The notes below the pieces were generated by a model that was not told the origin of the DNA, searched no databases, and saw only the letters and a list, made by a program, of their open reading frames with translations. A stretch of 64,000 nucleotides of DNA, taken from positions 674,363,640 through 674,427,639 of the forward strand of contig NC_133325.1 of the NCBI RefSeq assembly GCF_042186555.1. Reading direction: 5' to 3'. The stretch comes from Aquarana catesbeiana (Eukaryota; Chordata; Amphibia; Anura; Ranidae). Positions 24,159-34,066 of this stretch are shown piece by piece (the first letter of the stretch is position 1; each line of letters begins with the position of its first letter). Made by a program: the position numbers and the translations under genes.

Positions 24159-25472
24159 CCACTTGCCAACCGCCGCATGTACAAATACGTCCCTACTTTG
24201 GGAGCGGATATCGTTGTTATGGCAGCAGTTAGCTGCCATAACCCTGGTATCCCCGTTTTCGGCCAGCTAAAAGATAAAAGTGGTTTCTGCGGCAGATTCG
24301 CCGCAAGATCACTTTTATCGGTGGCGGGAGAGGGGGCCCCCCCCCTCCCGCCGCAATACGGGGCAGCGGCAGAGGCGACCACGTCCTTTCCCTAGCTGTG
24401 CATGGAGACGAGTGAGGGGAAGATGGCGCCCACCCGTCTGACACTGCAGGGCGTAAGCGACGTCAAAACGTCTTACAGCCATATTTTTTTTCAATGTCAT
24501 TTTTTTAAATTACTTTTTTTTTTTTTTTTATTGCATTTAGGTCCAAATATGAGATCTGAGGACTTTTTGACCCCAAATCTCATATTTAAGAGGACCTGTC
24601 ATGCTTTTTTTCTATTACAAGGGATGTTTACATTCCTTGTAATAGGAATAAAAGTGACACATTTTTTTTTGTTTTTTTAAACCGTGTAAAAATAAAAAAA
24701 AAATCAAGTAAAATAAATAAAAATAATTTTTTTTTTTAAACGCCCCATCCCGACGAGCTCGCACGCAGAAGCGAACGCATACGTGAGTAGCGCCTGCATA
24801 TGAAAACGGTGGTCAAACCACACATGTGAGGCATCGCCGCGATCGTTAGAGCGAAAGCAATAATTCTAGCCCTAGACCTCCTCTAACTCAAAACATGGAA
24901 CCTGTAGAATTTTTTTAAACGTCGCCTATGGAGATTTTTAAGGTAAAAGTTTGACGCCATTCCACGAGCGGGTGCAATTTTGAAGCGTGACATGTTGGGT
25001 ATCAATTTACTCAGCATAACATTATCTTTCACAATATAAAAAAAAATGGGCTAACTTTACTGATGTCGTGTTTTTTTTTTTATTCAAAAAAGTGAAATTT
25101 TTCCCAAAAAAAGCACGCTTCTAAGACCGCTGCGCAAATACGTTGTGAAAAAAAGTATTGCAATGACTGCCATTTTATTCTCTAGGGCAGGGGTCTCAAA
25201 CTGGCGGCCTTCCAGCTGTTGCGAAACTACAAGTCCCATCATGCTTCTGCCCGTGGGAGTCATACTTGTAACTGTCACCCTTGCAATGCCTCATGGGACA
25301 TGTAGTTTCACAACAGCTGGAGGGCCGCCAGTTTGAGACCCCTGCTCTAGGGTGTTAGAAAAAAATAATATATAATGTTTTGGGGTTCTAAGTAATTTTC
25401 TAGCAAAAAAAAAAAAAAACATTTTAAACATGTAAACACCTAAATTCCGAAACGAGGCTGGTCTTTAAGTGG
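24159..25472. mobile_element. piggyBac-type MITE nested in a relative
   Basis: Flanked by TTAA at 24155-24158 and 25473-25476; left end ccacttgccaaccgccgc, right end ggtctttaagtgg. It inserted in the middle of another copy of its own family at a 'cttaagt' word. It is itself hit by the hAT MITE at 25188-25344. Confidence 0.85.
25188..25344. mobile_element. hAT-type MITE with 8-bp duplication
   Basis: 157 bp with ends caggggtctcaaactggcgg and ccgccagtttgagacccctg, a perfect inverted repeat, flanked by identical ctctaggg at 25180-25187 and 25345-25352. The 8-bp duplication and CAGGG…CCCTG ends are hAT hallmarks (family knowledge). The unoccupied target is seen in the sister MITE near 13740. Confidence 0.9.
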
Positions 25473-25589
25473 TTAAGTCTTGCCCGCATATGTAGTGTTC
25501 AAACTACACGTGTGAGGTATTGTTAGAGCGAGAGCAATAATTCTAGTGCAAGCCCTACTGTGCAACTCTAAACAGGTTTGGTGGATGGA

Positions 25590-27305
25590 GAGTAATGCTC
25601 TTCAGAATTCCCCATAGGTGTTCGGTTTGGGTTCAGATCAGGTGACATACTTGGCCGGAGACATACTTGGTCACTTTCACCCTGTTCTTTTTTTTTTTTT
25701 TAGAAATGCAACAGTGGCCTTAGATGTGTGTTTTGGATCATTGTCATGTTATGAAAAATGAGCAGCGACCAAGGGTATGGAGTGATGGTAGCATCTTCTC
25801 TTTCAATATAGAGCAGCACATCTGTGAATTCATGATACCGTTAATGAAATGCTGCTCCCGACACCAGCAGCTCTCATGCAATCCCACAGAAGGACACTGC
25901 CACTATGTTTCACTATAGTTTCATAGTAGATAAGGTTAAATGAAGACAATATTCCATAGAGTTCAATCTGTGCAGGTGTACGTGGCGGTGTCTATAATTT
26001 CCCATATTGTATGTTCTTTAATAACTTGCCGACTGCCCGTTGTTGTTTGATGGCGGCAGAATGGCACTCCTGCACAAATTGCTGTAGCTGTACGGCGGGC
26101 GCTTTGAGTATAGGGGGCGCGTCCCTAAGGAGCCAGTGATCGTGCCGGCGGCCGCGATCTCTGCTGGGCACCCGCGATTGCTCCTGACAGAGCGAGGATG
26201 GGGATTTGTGTGTCTAAACACACAAATCCACATCCTGTCGGGAGAGGAGACAGATCGTGTGTTCCTAGTATATAGGAACAACGATCAGTCTCCTCCCCAA
26301 TCAGTCCCATCCCCCCCCCCCACAGTTGAAACACACAGTGAGGTAACACATTTAACCCCTTGATCGCCCCTTAGTGTTAACCCCTTCCCTGCCAGTGATA
26401 TTTACACAGTAATCAGTGCATTTTTATAGCACTGATCGCTGTATAAATGGCAATTGTCCCAAAAATATGGTGTCCGATCTGTCCGCCGCAATGTCGCAGT
26501 CCCAATAAAAATCACAGATCGCCGCCTTTACGAGTAAAAAATGATGATAAATCCCCTTTTTTGTAGATGCTATAACTTTTGCGCAAACCAATCAATATAC
26601 GCTGCTTGCAATTTTTTTTACCAAAAATATGAAGAATATCGGCCTAAACTGATAAAGAATTTTTTTTAAATTTGAGATATTTATTATAGCAAAAAGTAAA
26701 AAATTTAGTGTTTTTTGTTTTTTTTCAAACTTGTCACTCTTGTTTATAGCGCAAAAAAAAAAAAAAAAACTATCGCAGAGGCGCTCAAATACCACCAAAA
26801 GAAAGCTCTATTTGTGGGGAAAAGGGACATAAATTTTGTTTAGGTACAACGTACATTTAAAGCAACACGGTCCCATATCGCAAAAAATGGCTTGGTCAGG
26901 AAGGGGGTAAATAATTCCGGGGCTGAAGTGGTTAAGATGCACATCCAAGAGTCTCTTAAGAATATCCAATACTCCCCGCAGCCACCACCAATTGTGGAAG
27001 AGTTCCATATCCTCCTTGCCCTGACCGTGAAAAAAACGCTTCTCCAATCTCATTGTGTGTCCTCTTAAACTCCTTGAGACCAAGTAGTTTTTTCCTTTTG
27101 CTGGGATCGCCATTAAGGTATTTGTAAATTGCTATCGCTGTAGACACTATGCATTTTTCTTTTTGCTCCTCACCTTTGTGATGCCATACAGTTTTGAAGC
27201 CATCAGTTCCAAAAAACATTTTATCTTGGTCCCATCACTCCAGAGTACAGAGTCTGAGTAGTCTTTTTGCGCATGGGCCCTGACAAATTCTACGAAGGCA
27301 GCGCC
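25590..27305 (-). pseudogene. Tc1-type transposase remnant, split by a MITE
   Basis: Read on the minus strand from 27305 down: FVRAHAQKDYSDSVLWSDGT (first catalytic Asp), a 1-base frameshift, then FGTDGFKTVWHHKGEEQKEK. After the MITE at 26022-26931 it resumes as a 'GIMNSQMCCSILKEKMLPSL' block, then KTH/GHC words of the 'DNDPKHT' box, and SPDLNPN, WGIL near the third catalytic position. Order matches Tc1/mariner DDE enzymes. Multiple frameshifts make it dead. The piece 26940-27150 is less recognisable. Confidence 0.75.
26022..26931. mobile_element. piggyBac-type MITE inside Tc1
   Basis: TTAA at 26018-26021 and 26932-26935; left end taacttgccgactgcccg, right end ggggctgaagtgg. Shares 'tttgcgcaaacca', 'aaagaaagctctatttg' and 'cactgatcgctgtata' with 48284-49580. 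It splits the Tc1 transposase remnant. Confidence 0.85.
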
Positions 27306-27446
27306 TATATGTTACATTTTACACCTTGAATACGGATGTAACAAGTTAGAAAAGATGAACTGATCCTTTAATTGTGAAGCTCTAATGTGCATCTAACGTT
27401 AATTGTTAAAGAATCAGATCGCGATTCTTTCCCCCTCGTGATCTAA
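27306..27446. other. short intron gap
   Basis: Unclassified sequence between the Tc1 remnant and the next MITE. Confidence 0.4.
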
Positions 27447-27879
27447 AAGCGGAGTTCCACCCAAAAATGGAACTTCTGCTTTAAGGGAAGGTGACCCCCT
27501 GACATGCCACATTTGGCATGTCATTTTTTGGGGGGGGGGGGCAGAAACCCTCCTTTCAGAGGATTTCAGCTCCCACCTCCTCCTGGGGCACCGGAAGCAA
27601 GTTCACCTCTCCCCCCTCCCTCTCGGCAATCATCTGGGATACGTCACAGGTCCCAGATGATTGCCCAGCCAGGCGCAGCGCAGCTCTCGCAGGCACAATG
27701 CCGGGCCCCCACAGTGGCAATGCCCGCGCCACAGAGAGGAGGGGGAAACTAGCAGGGCTTCGTTCCCCCGCATTGCTGGACCCTGGGACAGGTAAGTGTC
27801 CGATTATTAAGTCAGCAGCTGCAGTATTTGTAGCTGCTGACTTAATTTTTTTTTTTTTTTTTTTTGGTGGAACTCCGCT
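27447..27879. mobile_element. TTAA-type MITE (agcggagttccacc family)
   Basis: Left end aagcggagttccaccc after ctaa (decayed TTAA, 27443-27446); right end ggtggaactccgct followed by TTAA at 27880-27883. GC-rich interior with G-run at about 27531-27541 and T-run at 27847-27865. No gene. Confidence 0.7.
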
Positions 27880-27883
27880 TTAA

Positions 27884-28106
27884 CAAAGCATTTTCTCGAT
27901 TCTATGCAGAGTTCTCTGCTCACAGCTGACAGCTGTCCATCTCCATGTAAGCGATGTTGTCATAAACTAAATATTGTAACATAATCCTTTTAGGAATAAA
28001 GGAATAAAACATTGGTCTGTAGTGCTGGATTCACCCCTATGCATTTTTAGTGCTTTTTGCATTTTGCCGATTTGCACTACAGAACGTGTAGAACAAGCAA
28101 TTTTCT
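27884..28106. repeat. partial 'ttcacacc' MITE copy
   Basis: 28025-28100 carries a diverged copy of the sequence that starts at 28196 ('gctggattcacacctatgca'), in direct orientation. Confidence 0.5.
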
Positions 28107-28448
28107 GGAAAAAAAAAAAACACTGATTTTAACTTGAAAGCAACAAATGTCAGAAAAAGGTTTAGTCTTTAGGTGATTAAACTTCCCTCATTTAGGCTGG
28201 ATTCACACCTATGCATTTTTGGTGCATTTTGCTTTTTGCATTTTGCAGATTTGCACTACAGAACGTGTTCCATAGGAAACCATGTCAAATGGACTGTAGT
28301 GCAAATCTGCAAAATGCAAAAAGCAAAATGCACCAAAAATGCATAGGTGTGAATCCAGCCTAAATGAGGGAAGTTTAATCACCTAAAGACTAAACCTTTT
28401 TCCGACATTTGTTGCTTTCAAGTTAAAATCAGTATTTTTTTTTCTAGG
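28107..28448. repeat. 154-bp-arm inverted repeat
   Basis: Arms 28107-28260 and 28295-28448 are near-identical inverted copies around a 34-base spacer. The inner part (28194-28361) has 'ttaggctggattcacacc' ends, a MITE of the 'ttcacacc' group. The outer part of each arm is the right end of a piggyBac-type MITE ('agtctttaggtgattaa'). The two piggyBac-type ends therefore face each other head to head. Confidence 0.85.
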
Positions 28449-28690
28449 ACATTACTTGGAACCCCCAAACATATTATGTTTTAGCAGAGACCCTAGAGAA
28501 TAAAATGGTGGTTGTTGCAATATTTTATGTCACACTGTATTTGCACAGCGGTCTTTCAAACACTTTTTTTTTGCAAAAAAAACACTAACGAATTAACAAA
28601 CTAAACCATAAAGTTAGACCAATTTTTTTGTATAATGTGAAAGATGATGTTATGCCATGAAAATAGTGATCTTCTATGCAAAAAAATTTT
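28449..28690 (-). repeat. piggyBac-type MITE fragment
   Basis: Continues outward from the palindrome with family blocks 'gttttagcagagaccctagag' (shortened here) and 'gtgaaagatgatgttatgcc', in the same orientation as 2240-2627. Truncated near 28690. Confidence 0.6.
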
Positions 28691-29504
28691 GATTCCCATT
28701 TTGGCCAGAATCGTGCAGCTCTAGTGCACATGGAAGGAACGAAAAACAAGGTGTTTCCTAACACACTTTTTTTGTTCTAAGGAATGTATTTAAAGATAAT
28801 TGGATATATTTGGTATGTTTCTCACGTGTTTTGAAGTCCACTATTTTTCTGTTTCTTCAGTACTATGTTTGGCTTTTCTACTGCCCACAAAATCCCAACC
28901 CCCACCCTCTTCTTCCCTTTTTTTTTTTTTTTTTTTTTTTTTTATATGTATCTGGCTTGACACTTTATCTACTTGCACCTTAACACCCAGTGTTAATACT
29001 CCTTGCATTATATCTGTATTCTTTGCTTTATTGTACTAAGTGCAGGTCTTTCCAGATAATTGCTTGTACCCAACTGCAGTGACCATGCTTTATGAAGGTG
29101 CTTTATTGATGGGACATTTTCCATCTACTGTGAACTTTGATATCTTGCAGCTCTGTAGCTACCTCCTGAGGGTGTCAGGGCTGGCTTATCTTGCTCTAGG
29201 CTCAAAATGTCAGTTAACACTGGTCATGTTGCTATTGTGTCTCTTCTGAATTTCAGAAGAGACAAAGAGAATGAATGACTTACTGTTGCTTACCATATAA
29301 TGTATGATTATATATTCTGTCTGTATATTATAACCTGCCTGCTTGTTTGTGGTTATTTGTATCAAAACTATCTTGCCATCCACCATCTCCAGAAATGACA
29401 TGTCAGAAGTCTGGCTCGGAGCTGATACAATTGCTTGACCCTGGATGACATTGCACTAAAATAAATGAGTGATCGCTCCTTGTCATAACCAAGCAACCCT
29501 ATTA
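28691..29504. other. intron, no recognised gene
   Basis: Low-repeat AT-rich sequence with a T-run of about 25 at 28918-28942. A short inverted pair 'ctcttctgaatttcagaaga' sits near 29240. Confidence 0.4.
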
Positions 29505-29932
29505 GACCCCTTTCACACTGGGGCACTTTGCAGGGCGCTATAACACTAAAAATAGCGTCTGCAAAGCGCCCTGAAAGAGCCGCTGCTGTCTCTCCAGTGT
29601 GAAAGTCCCGAGGGCTTTCACACTGGAGTGGTGCGCTACCAGAACAGTAAAAAAAAGTCCTGCTAGCAGCATCTTTGGAGCGGTGAAGGAGCTACGTATA
29701 CACCACTCCTGCCCATTGAAATCAGTGGGGCAGCGCGGCTTTACTGCCAGCATAGCCCTGCTGCAGGAGCGCTTTGCGGTGGTTTTAACCCTTTCTCTGC
29801 CGCTAGCGGGGGGGGCGGGGGGGGAGCGCCCCACTAGCGGCCGAATAGTGCTGCAAAATTGACGGTAAAGCACTGCTAAAAATGGCTCTGATTTACCGCC
29901 GACACACCCACCGCTCCAGTGTGAAAGGGGCT
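29505..29932. mobile_element. Harbinger-like MITE, 'ttcacact' type
   Basis: Left gacccctttcacactgggg and right ccagtgtgaaaggggc, preceded by TTA (29502-29504). Internal 'gagcggtg' and 'aaatagtgc' words match 2631-2983. A second 'ttcacactggag' at 29618 suggests an internal rearrangement. Confidence 0.65.
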
Positions 29933-30646
29933 TTACCCTGGACAGACAGTCCTAGTTAGTTATTTCTGTACTCGCGATTTCTTTTTGGTTTTGTTTTTTT
30001 TGTTTTTTTTGTTTTTTTTGTTTTTTTGTTTTGTTTTACTTAGCTATTTGGGGAGGTTTAATACTGCTGGCTGACTTTGATTACCAGCTATGTCTCATTG
30101 AGGAGATTTCCCTTTAATTCCCATCCTGTAAACTCAACAGAAAGTGAGGGGATACATTTCCAATGTGAGGGGTATACACTCTAGTCTCAGGAACAGGTGT
30201 TTCCATTGGAAGATTTTTTTTTTTCTCTATTGCTGTTCTGGTAACAAATCAAATATTTGGCATTTCCAATCATTGGCCCATGCATTTCACTGACCTTCGT
30301 GATCAGGACAGGGATGAATCTCCCTAATGGAGACCTTTTTTACATACTATTTCTCAAGAACTATAGATGCAGTTGCATGTTAGATGCCTTGATGTGCTGA
30401 CCGAATGTTAAATGAAAATAACTTCTGTATTATGTGAGAAAACTGAGATTTGACCGTTTGAGTCCGATTAAAGCAGTCTAAAGGAAACATGGTGTTTGCT
30501 ATTGCACGTTTTGCCTGGCTGTCATGCTGGCCTTCTGAGTCCCTAACCAGATACATGTGTGTCAGAGCCAGACAAATCCTAGGAACCAGGCAGCCAGCCA
30601 ATGCTCCATGAAATCCACAGCTGGTGCTTTTTACTTTTGAGGTTTT
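29933..30646. other. intron, T-rich tract and unclassified sequence
   Basis: A (GT6-8)n-like tract lies at 29985-30040. The remainder has no recognised feature. Confidence 0.4.
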
Positions 30647-31453
30647 GGCTGGGTTCACACTGGTCCGACAAACGCTCCGACATTGGGAGCTCATGTCGCA
30701 TGACGTGTGAAATCCCACGTTTCCCTATGGGAGCTGTCCTAACTGGTCCGACACAAGTCGTTCCGACTTTGGAAATGCTCCCTGTACTACTTTGGTCCGA
30801 CTTTGATCCTACTTCAGCCTATTGACTATCATTGAAGTTGGATCAAAGTCGGATCGCCGTCTCGCATGATCCGACTTCGGCACGCGACTTGTGCCGCGAT
30901 GATCTTGAGGGGGAACTCCACGCCAAATTTTAAATAAAAAAAACGGCATGGGTCCCCCCCCCAAGGGCATACCGGGCCCTTAGGTCTGGTATGGACCTTG
31001 AGGGGAACCCCCTAAGCCGAGAAAACGGCGTGGGCCCCCCCCAATCCATACCAGACCCTTATCCGAGCACACAGCCCGGCCGGTCAGGAATGGGGGTGGG
31101 GACGAGCGAGCGCCCCCCCCCCCTCCTGAACTGTACCAGGCCACATGCCCTCAACATGGGGGGGGGGTTGGTGCCTTGGGGAGGGGGGCGCGCTGCGGCC
31201 CCCCACCCCAAAGCACCTTGTCCCCATGTTGATGAGGACAAGGGCCTCTTCCCGACAACCCTGGCCGTTGGTTGTCGGGGTCTGCGGGCGGGGGGCTTAT
31301 CGGAATCCGGGAGCCCCCTTTAATAAGGGGGCCCCCAGATCCCGGCCCCCCACCCTATGTGAATGAGTATGGGGTGCATCGTACCCCTATCCATTCACCT
31401 GGAGGAAAAAAGTGTCAATTAAAAAAAAAACACTACACAGATTTTTAAAGTAA

Positions 31454-31666
31454 TTTATTAGACAGCTCCGGGGGTCTTCTTCCGGCTTCGGGGGTCTCTC
31501 CGGTTCTTCTCCGCGTCTTCTGCCGGGCTCCTCTACTATCTTCTGCTCTTTTGCTATAGCGGAGGAGCCCGGTCTTCTGCCTTCTGCCCTCTTCTCTTCT
31601 TCTGATGTTGACACGACGCTCTCTCCAGCTGGAATGCACTCTGGGCGCTCCGCTCTGACTTATATA
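31454..31666 (-). promoter_or_regulatory. possible mini-transcription unit, left arm
   Basis: On the minus strand a tatataag-type TATA-like box (31660-31666) is followed about 200 bases on by AATAAA (31454-31459), with a CT/GA-rich body and no ATG-started reading frame of note. Mirror image of 31826-32038. Function inferred from motif spacing only. Confidence 0.35.
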
Positions 31667-31825
31667 GGCGGTGACCCCGCCCCCTTATGCTGTCACAGTC
31701 CCTGGGCATGCTGGGACTGTGACGGCATGAGGGGGCGTGGTCATCGGGTGATGACCACGCCCCCTAAAACGTCAGTCCCAGCATGCCCAGGGACTGTGAC
31801 GGCATAAGGGGGCGGGGTCACCGCA

Positions 31826-32038
31826 TATAAGTCAGAGCGGAGCGCCCAGAGTGCATTCCAGCCGGAGAGAGCGTCGTGTCAACATCAGAAGAAGAGAAGA
31901 GGGCAGAAGACCGGGCTCCTCCGCTATAGCAAAAGAGCAGAAGATAGTGGAGGAGCCCGGCAGAAGATCCAGAGAGCGCGGAGAAGAACCGGAGAGACCC
32001 CCGAAGCCGGAAGAAGACCCCCGGAGCTGTCTAATAAA
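31826..32038 (+). promoter_or_regulatory. possible mini-transcription unit, right arm
   Basis: tataa at 31826-31830 and aataaa at 32033-32038 bracket a GA-rich body of about 200 bases. It can be read without stop as an Arg/Glu-rich peptide but from a non-ATG codon. The AATAAA and downstream 'ctttaaaaatctgtgtagtg' words recur in the other two foldback elements. Transcription is untested. Confidence 0.35.
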
Positions 32039-32736
32039 TGACTTTAAAAATCTGTGTAGTGGTTTTTTTTTATTGACACTTTTTCCCTAGGTGAATGAGT
32101 AGGGGTACCATGTACCCCATACTCATTCACATAGGGTGGGGGGCCGGGATCTGGGGGCCCCCTTATTATCTCCCGGATTCCGATAAGCCCCCTGCTCGCA
32201 GACCCCGACAACCAACGGCCAGGGTTGTCGGGAAGAGGCCCTTGTCCTCATCAACATGGGGACAAGGTGCTTTGGGGTGGGGGGGGGGGCCACAGCGCGC
32301 CCTCCTCCCCCAAGGCACCAATCCCCCCATGTTGAGGGCATGCGGCCTGGTACGGTTCAGGAGGGGGGGGGGCGCGCTCGCCCGTCCACGCCCCCATTCC
32401 TGACCGGCCGGGCTGCGTGCTCGGATAAGGGTCTGGTATGGATTTGGGGGGACCCCCACGCCGTGTTTTCGGCGTAGGGGGTTCCCCTCAAGGTCCATGC
32501 CAGACCCAAGGGCCTGGTATGCTCTTGGAGGGGGAACCCATGCCGGTTTTTTATTTAAAATTTGGCGCAGAGTTCACCCTAAAGATTCATACCAAACACA
32601 GTGCCGGGCATTGGCGGGGATCCAAGTCGGATCCCCATTCATTGAAAGTCGGACACATGCAGGCTCCATGTCGCAGGGCAAAGTGGGATCGAAAGTAGGA
32701 CGGCTGTAGTGTCGCACCAGTTTGAACCCAGCCTTT

Positions 32737-33508
32737 CGCTAGTTGTCAGTGTAGCAGGCTCCCAAAAGAAGAAGAAAAACCTACGGTCTCCTTGATTGGA
32801 CTGGTTACGGAATTCCATATTCCTTTGTCCACCCCTGATGTATTCAGATGGTTACTGCTGACTTTCCCAATAGGCATTTTTGTCGGAATCAGTGATTTAA
32901 AATGTCAAAGCCAGTGAGTCGTCATAACAGTCAGGCAGCAAGCAGTTTTGAGAGGTTAACAATGGCAGCCCTCATATTTCTTTTGAAATTATATTAGGCC
33001 AAAGCTAAAAATTTAATATATTCCAGCTTACCAGTCATTAATGTGGTGGCTTAATTAGTGTTTCTTTTTTAATTAATTTTTTCCCCTCTATTTTCATCTG
33101 GTGATCTAGCCAGTAACACTTCCTCCTGCATTAGAGTGCCTTTACTCTGGATAGGGGAGCACAAAGACACCCTTGGACAGCAGCATTGTTAATCTGGGGG
33201 GAGGGGAGTGTTAGATGACGCCAGCTAATACTTTACAAGCAGTTACAGCAAACAATTTCCCCCCTTTTGGGATAAAGGTTTTACATAAAAGCTGACCATG
33301 GTAAGCACCCCTGTCCGTGTTGAATGGTGTCTCAACCCACTTACTGCTACATCTGCAAGGACAGCTTATTCTGTTGGAAAAACAGATTTACTGGCAGGCT
33401 CACCAGATGGAAAGAAAGCTTAAAAGGAAAACAAATGCAACCATCACATTGAAAAATTGATAAGCTGCAATATAGTAAACAATTTATTTTGGGTTTAATA
33501 CTGCTTTA
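32737..33508. other. intron, non-repetitive stretch
   Basis: No mobile element recognised. AT-rich words such as 'ggcttaattagtgtttc' at 33050 and 'catctggtgatctagcc' at 33097 could be transcription-factor sites. This is one of the better candidates for conserved non-coding sequence, but only comparison would tell. Confidence 0.35.
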
Positions 33509-33866
33509 GGGCCGGTTCACACCAGAACGTGGTGTGGAAAAGGTGCATTTCCTGCACCATGCTCAAAACGCACTACCTTTGCAATCTGCTGCGGGTGCTA
33601 ATATAAGGTTAAAGCCACCCCAAACACAGTACGTTTGCGGGGACCAGATTGCTCAGTACTGCATTACTAATGCAAATTGGTGTGGCTTTTTTTTTTTTTT
33701 TTTTTTGGAATAGTGCGTGCACAATTTTTTATTTATTTTTTGCATTCTGGCATGATTTGCAACCCATTCAAATGAATTGGCTACAAAATTGCACCACATT
33801 GGAACACGCAGGTATTGCAGAGGATTGTGGACCATGTTCACTGTGTTTCAGGTGTGAGCCGGCCCC
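33509..33866. mobile_element. Harbinger-like MITE
   Basis: Left ggccggttcacaccagaacg and right ggtgtgagccggcccc, with TTA (33506-33508) and TAA (33867-33869) at the sides. A T-run of 22 lies at 33687-33708. Confidence 0.65.
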
Positions 33867-33990
33867 TAAGATTTACTTGATAGCCATTAGGCTCTGAGTG
33901 TCTGTATTATTGGGCTTACACTCTGAATTGGTAGTAAAAATAGGCAGCTCTCCCTTTTTTTTTTTTTAATATTTAAATAGGATATTTTTG

Positions 33991-33993
<3 letters not shown>

Positions 33994-34052
<59 letters not shown>
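33994..34052. repeat. (AT)n microsatellite
   Basis: Alternating AT for 59 bases, followed by poly-T. Confidence 0.95.

Positions 34053-34066
<14 letters not shown>

Larger units (their letters stand above)
23874..25580. mobile_element. piggyBac-type MITE split by a related MITE
   Basis: Left TTAA at 23870-23873 then accacttactgaccgcc. The copy runs to 24158, is interrupted by 24159-25472, and resumes at 25477 with 'gtcttgcccgcatatg' and 'gagagcaataattctag', fully collinear with intact relatives. It ends near 25580 against Tc1 sequence without its right end. Confidence 0.75.
30647..32733. mobile_element. 2.1-kb foldback element (FB1)
   Basis: Ends ggctgggttcacactggtcc and its complement near 32710-32733; TTT flanks both sides (30644-30646 and 32734-32736). 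From about 30910 to 32585 the sequence is one inverted repeat with arms of roughly 835 bp centred near 31747. Arms contain GC-rich blocks ('tccccatgttgatgagg', 'gggggccgggatctgggg') and a GA-rich block. The arms differ at scattered sites and small indels, so they are not freshly duplicated. No transposase. The interior is shared with 38546-41464 and 59693-61517. Confidence 0.85.

Noticed and set aside
27504..27883. Pro-rich open frames of 82-121 codons
   Set aside because: They lie wholly inside a GC-rich TTAA MITE.
30991..31366. Gly/Pro-rich open frames, also 32095-32498 and 60678-61067
   Set aside because: Foldback-element sequence; the same block occurs in both strands and in three elements.
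31660..31830. Host gene promoter at the FB1 axis
   Set aside because: Motifs are symmetric within a repeat and lie inside a LIS1 intron; no host exon nearby.
31387..32090. Arg/Glu-rich open frames in both arms of FB1
   Set aside because: They begin at non-ATG codons and follow from GA-rich composition; FB3 has no clear equivalent. Considered as a possible non-coding transcript instead.
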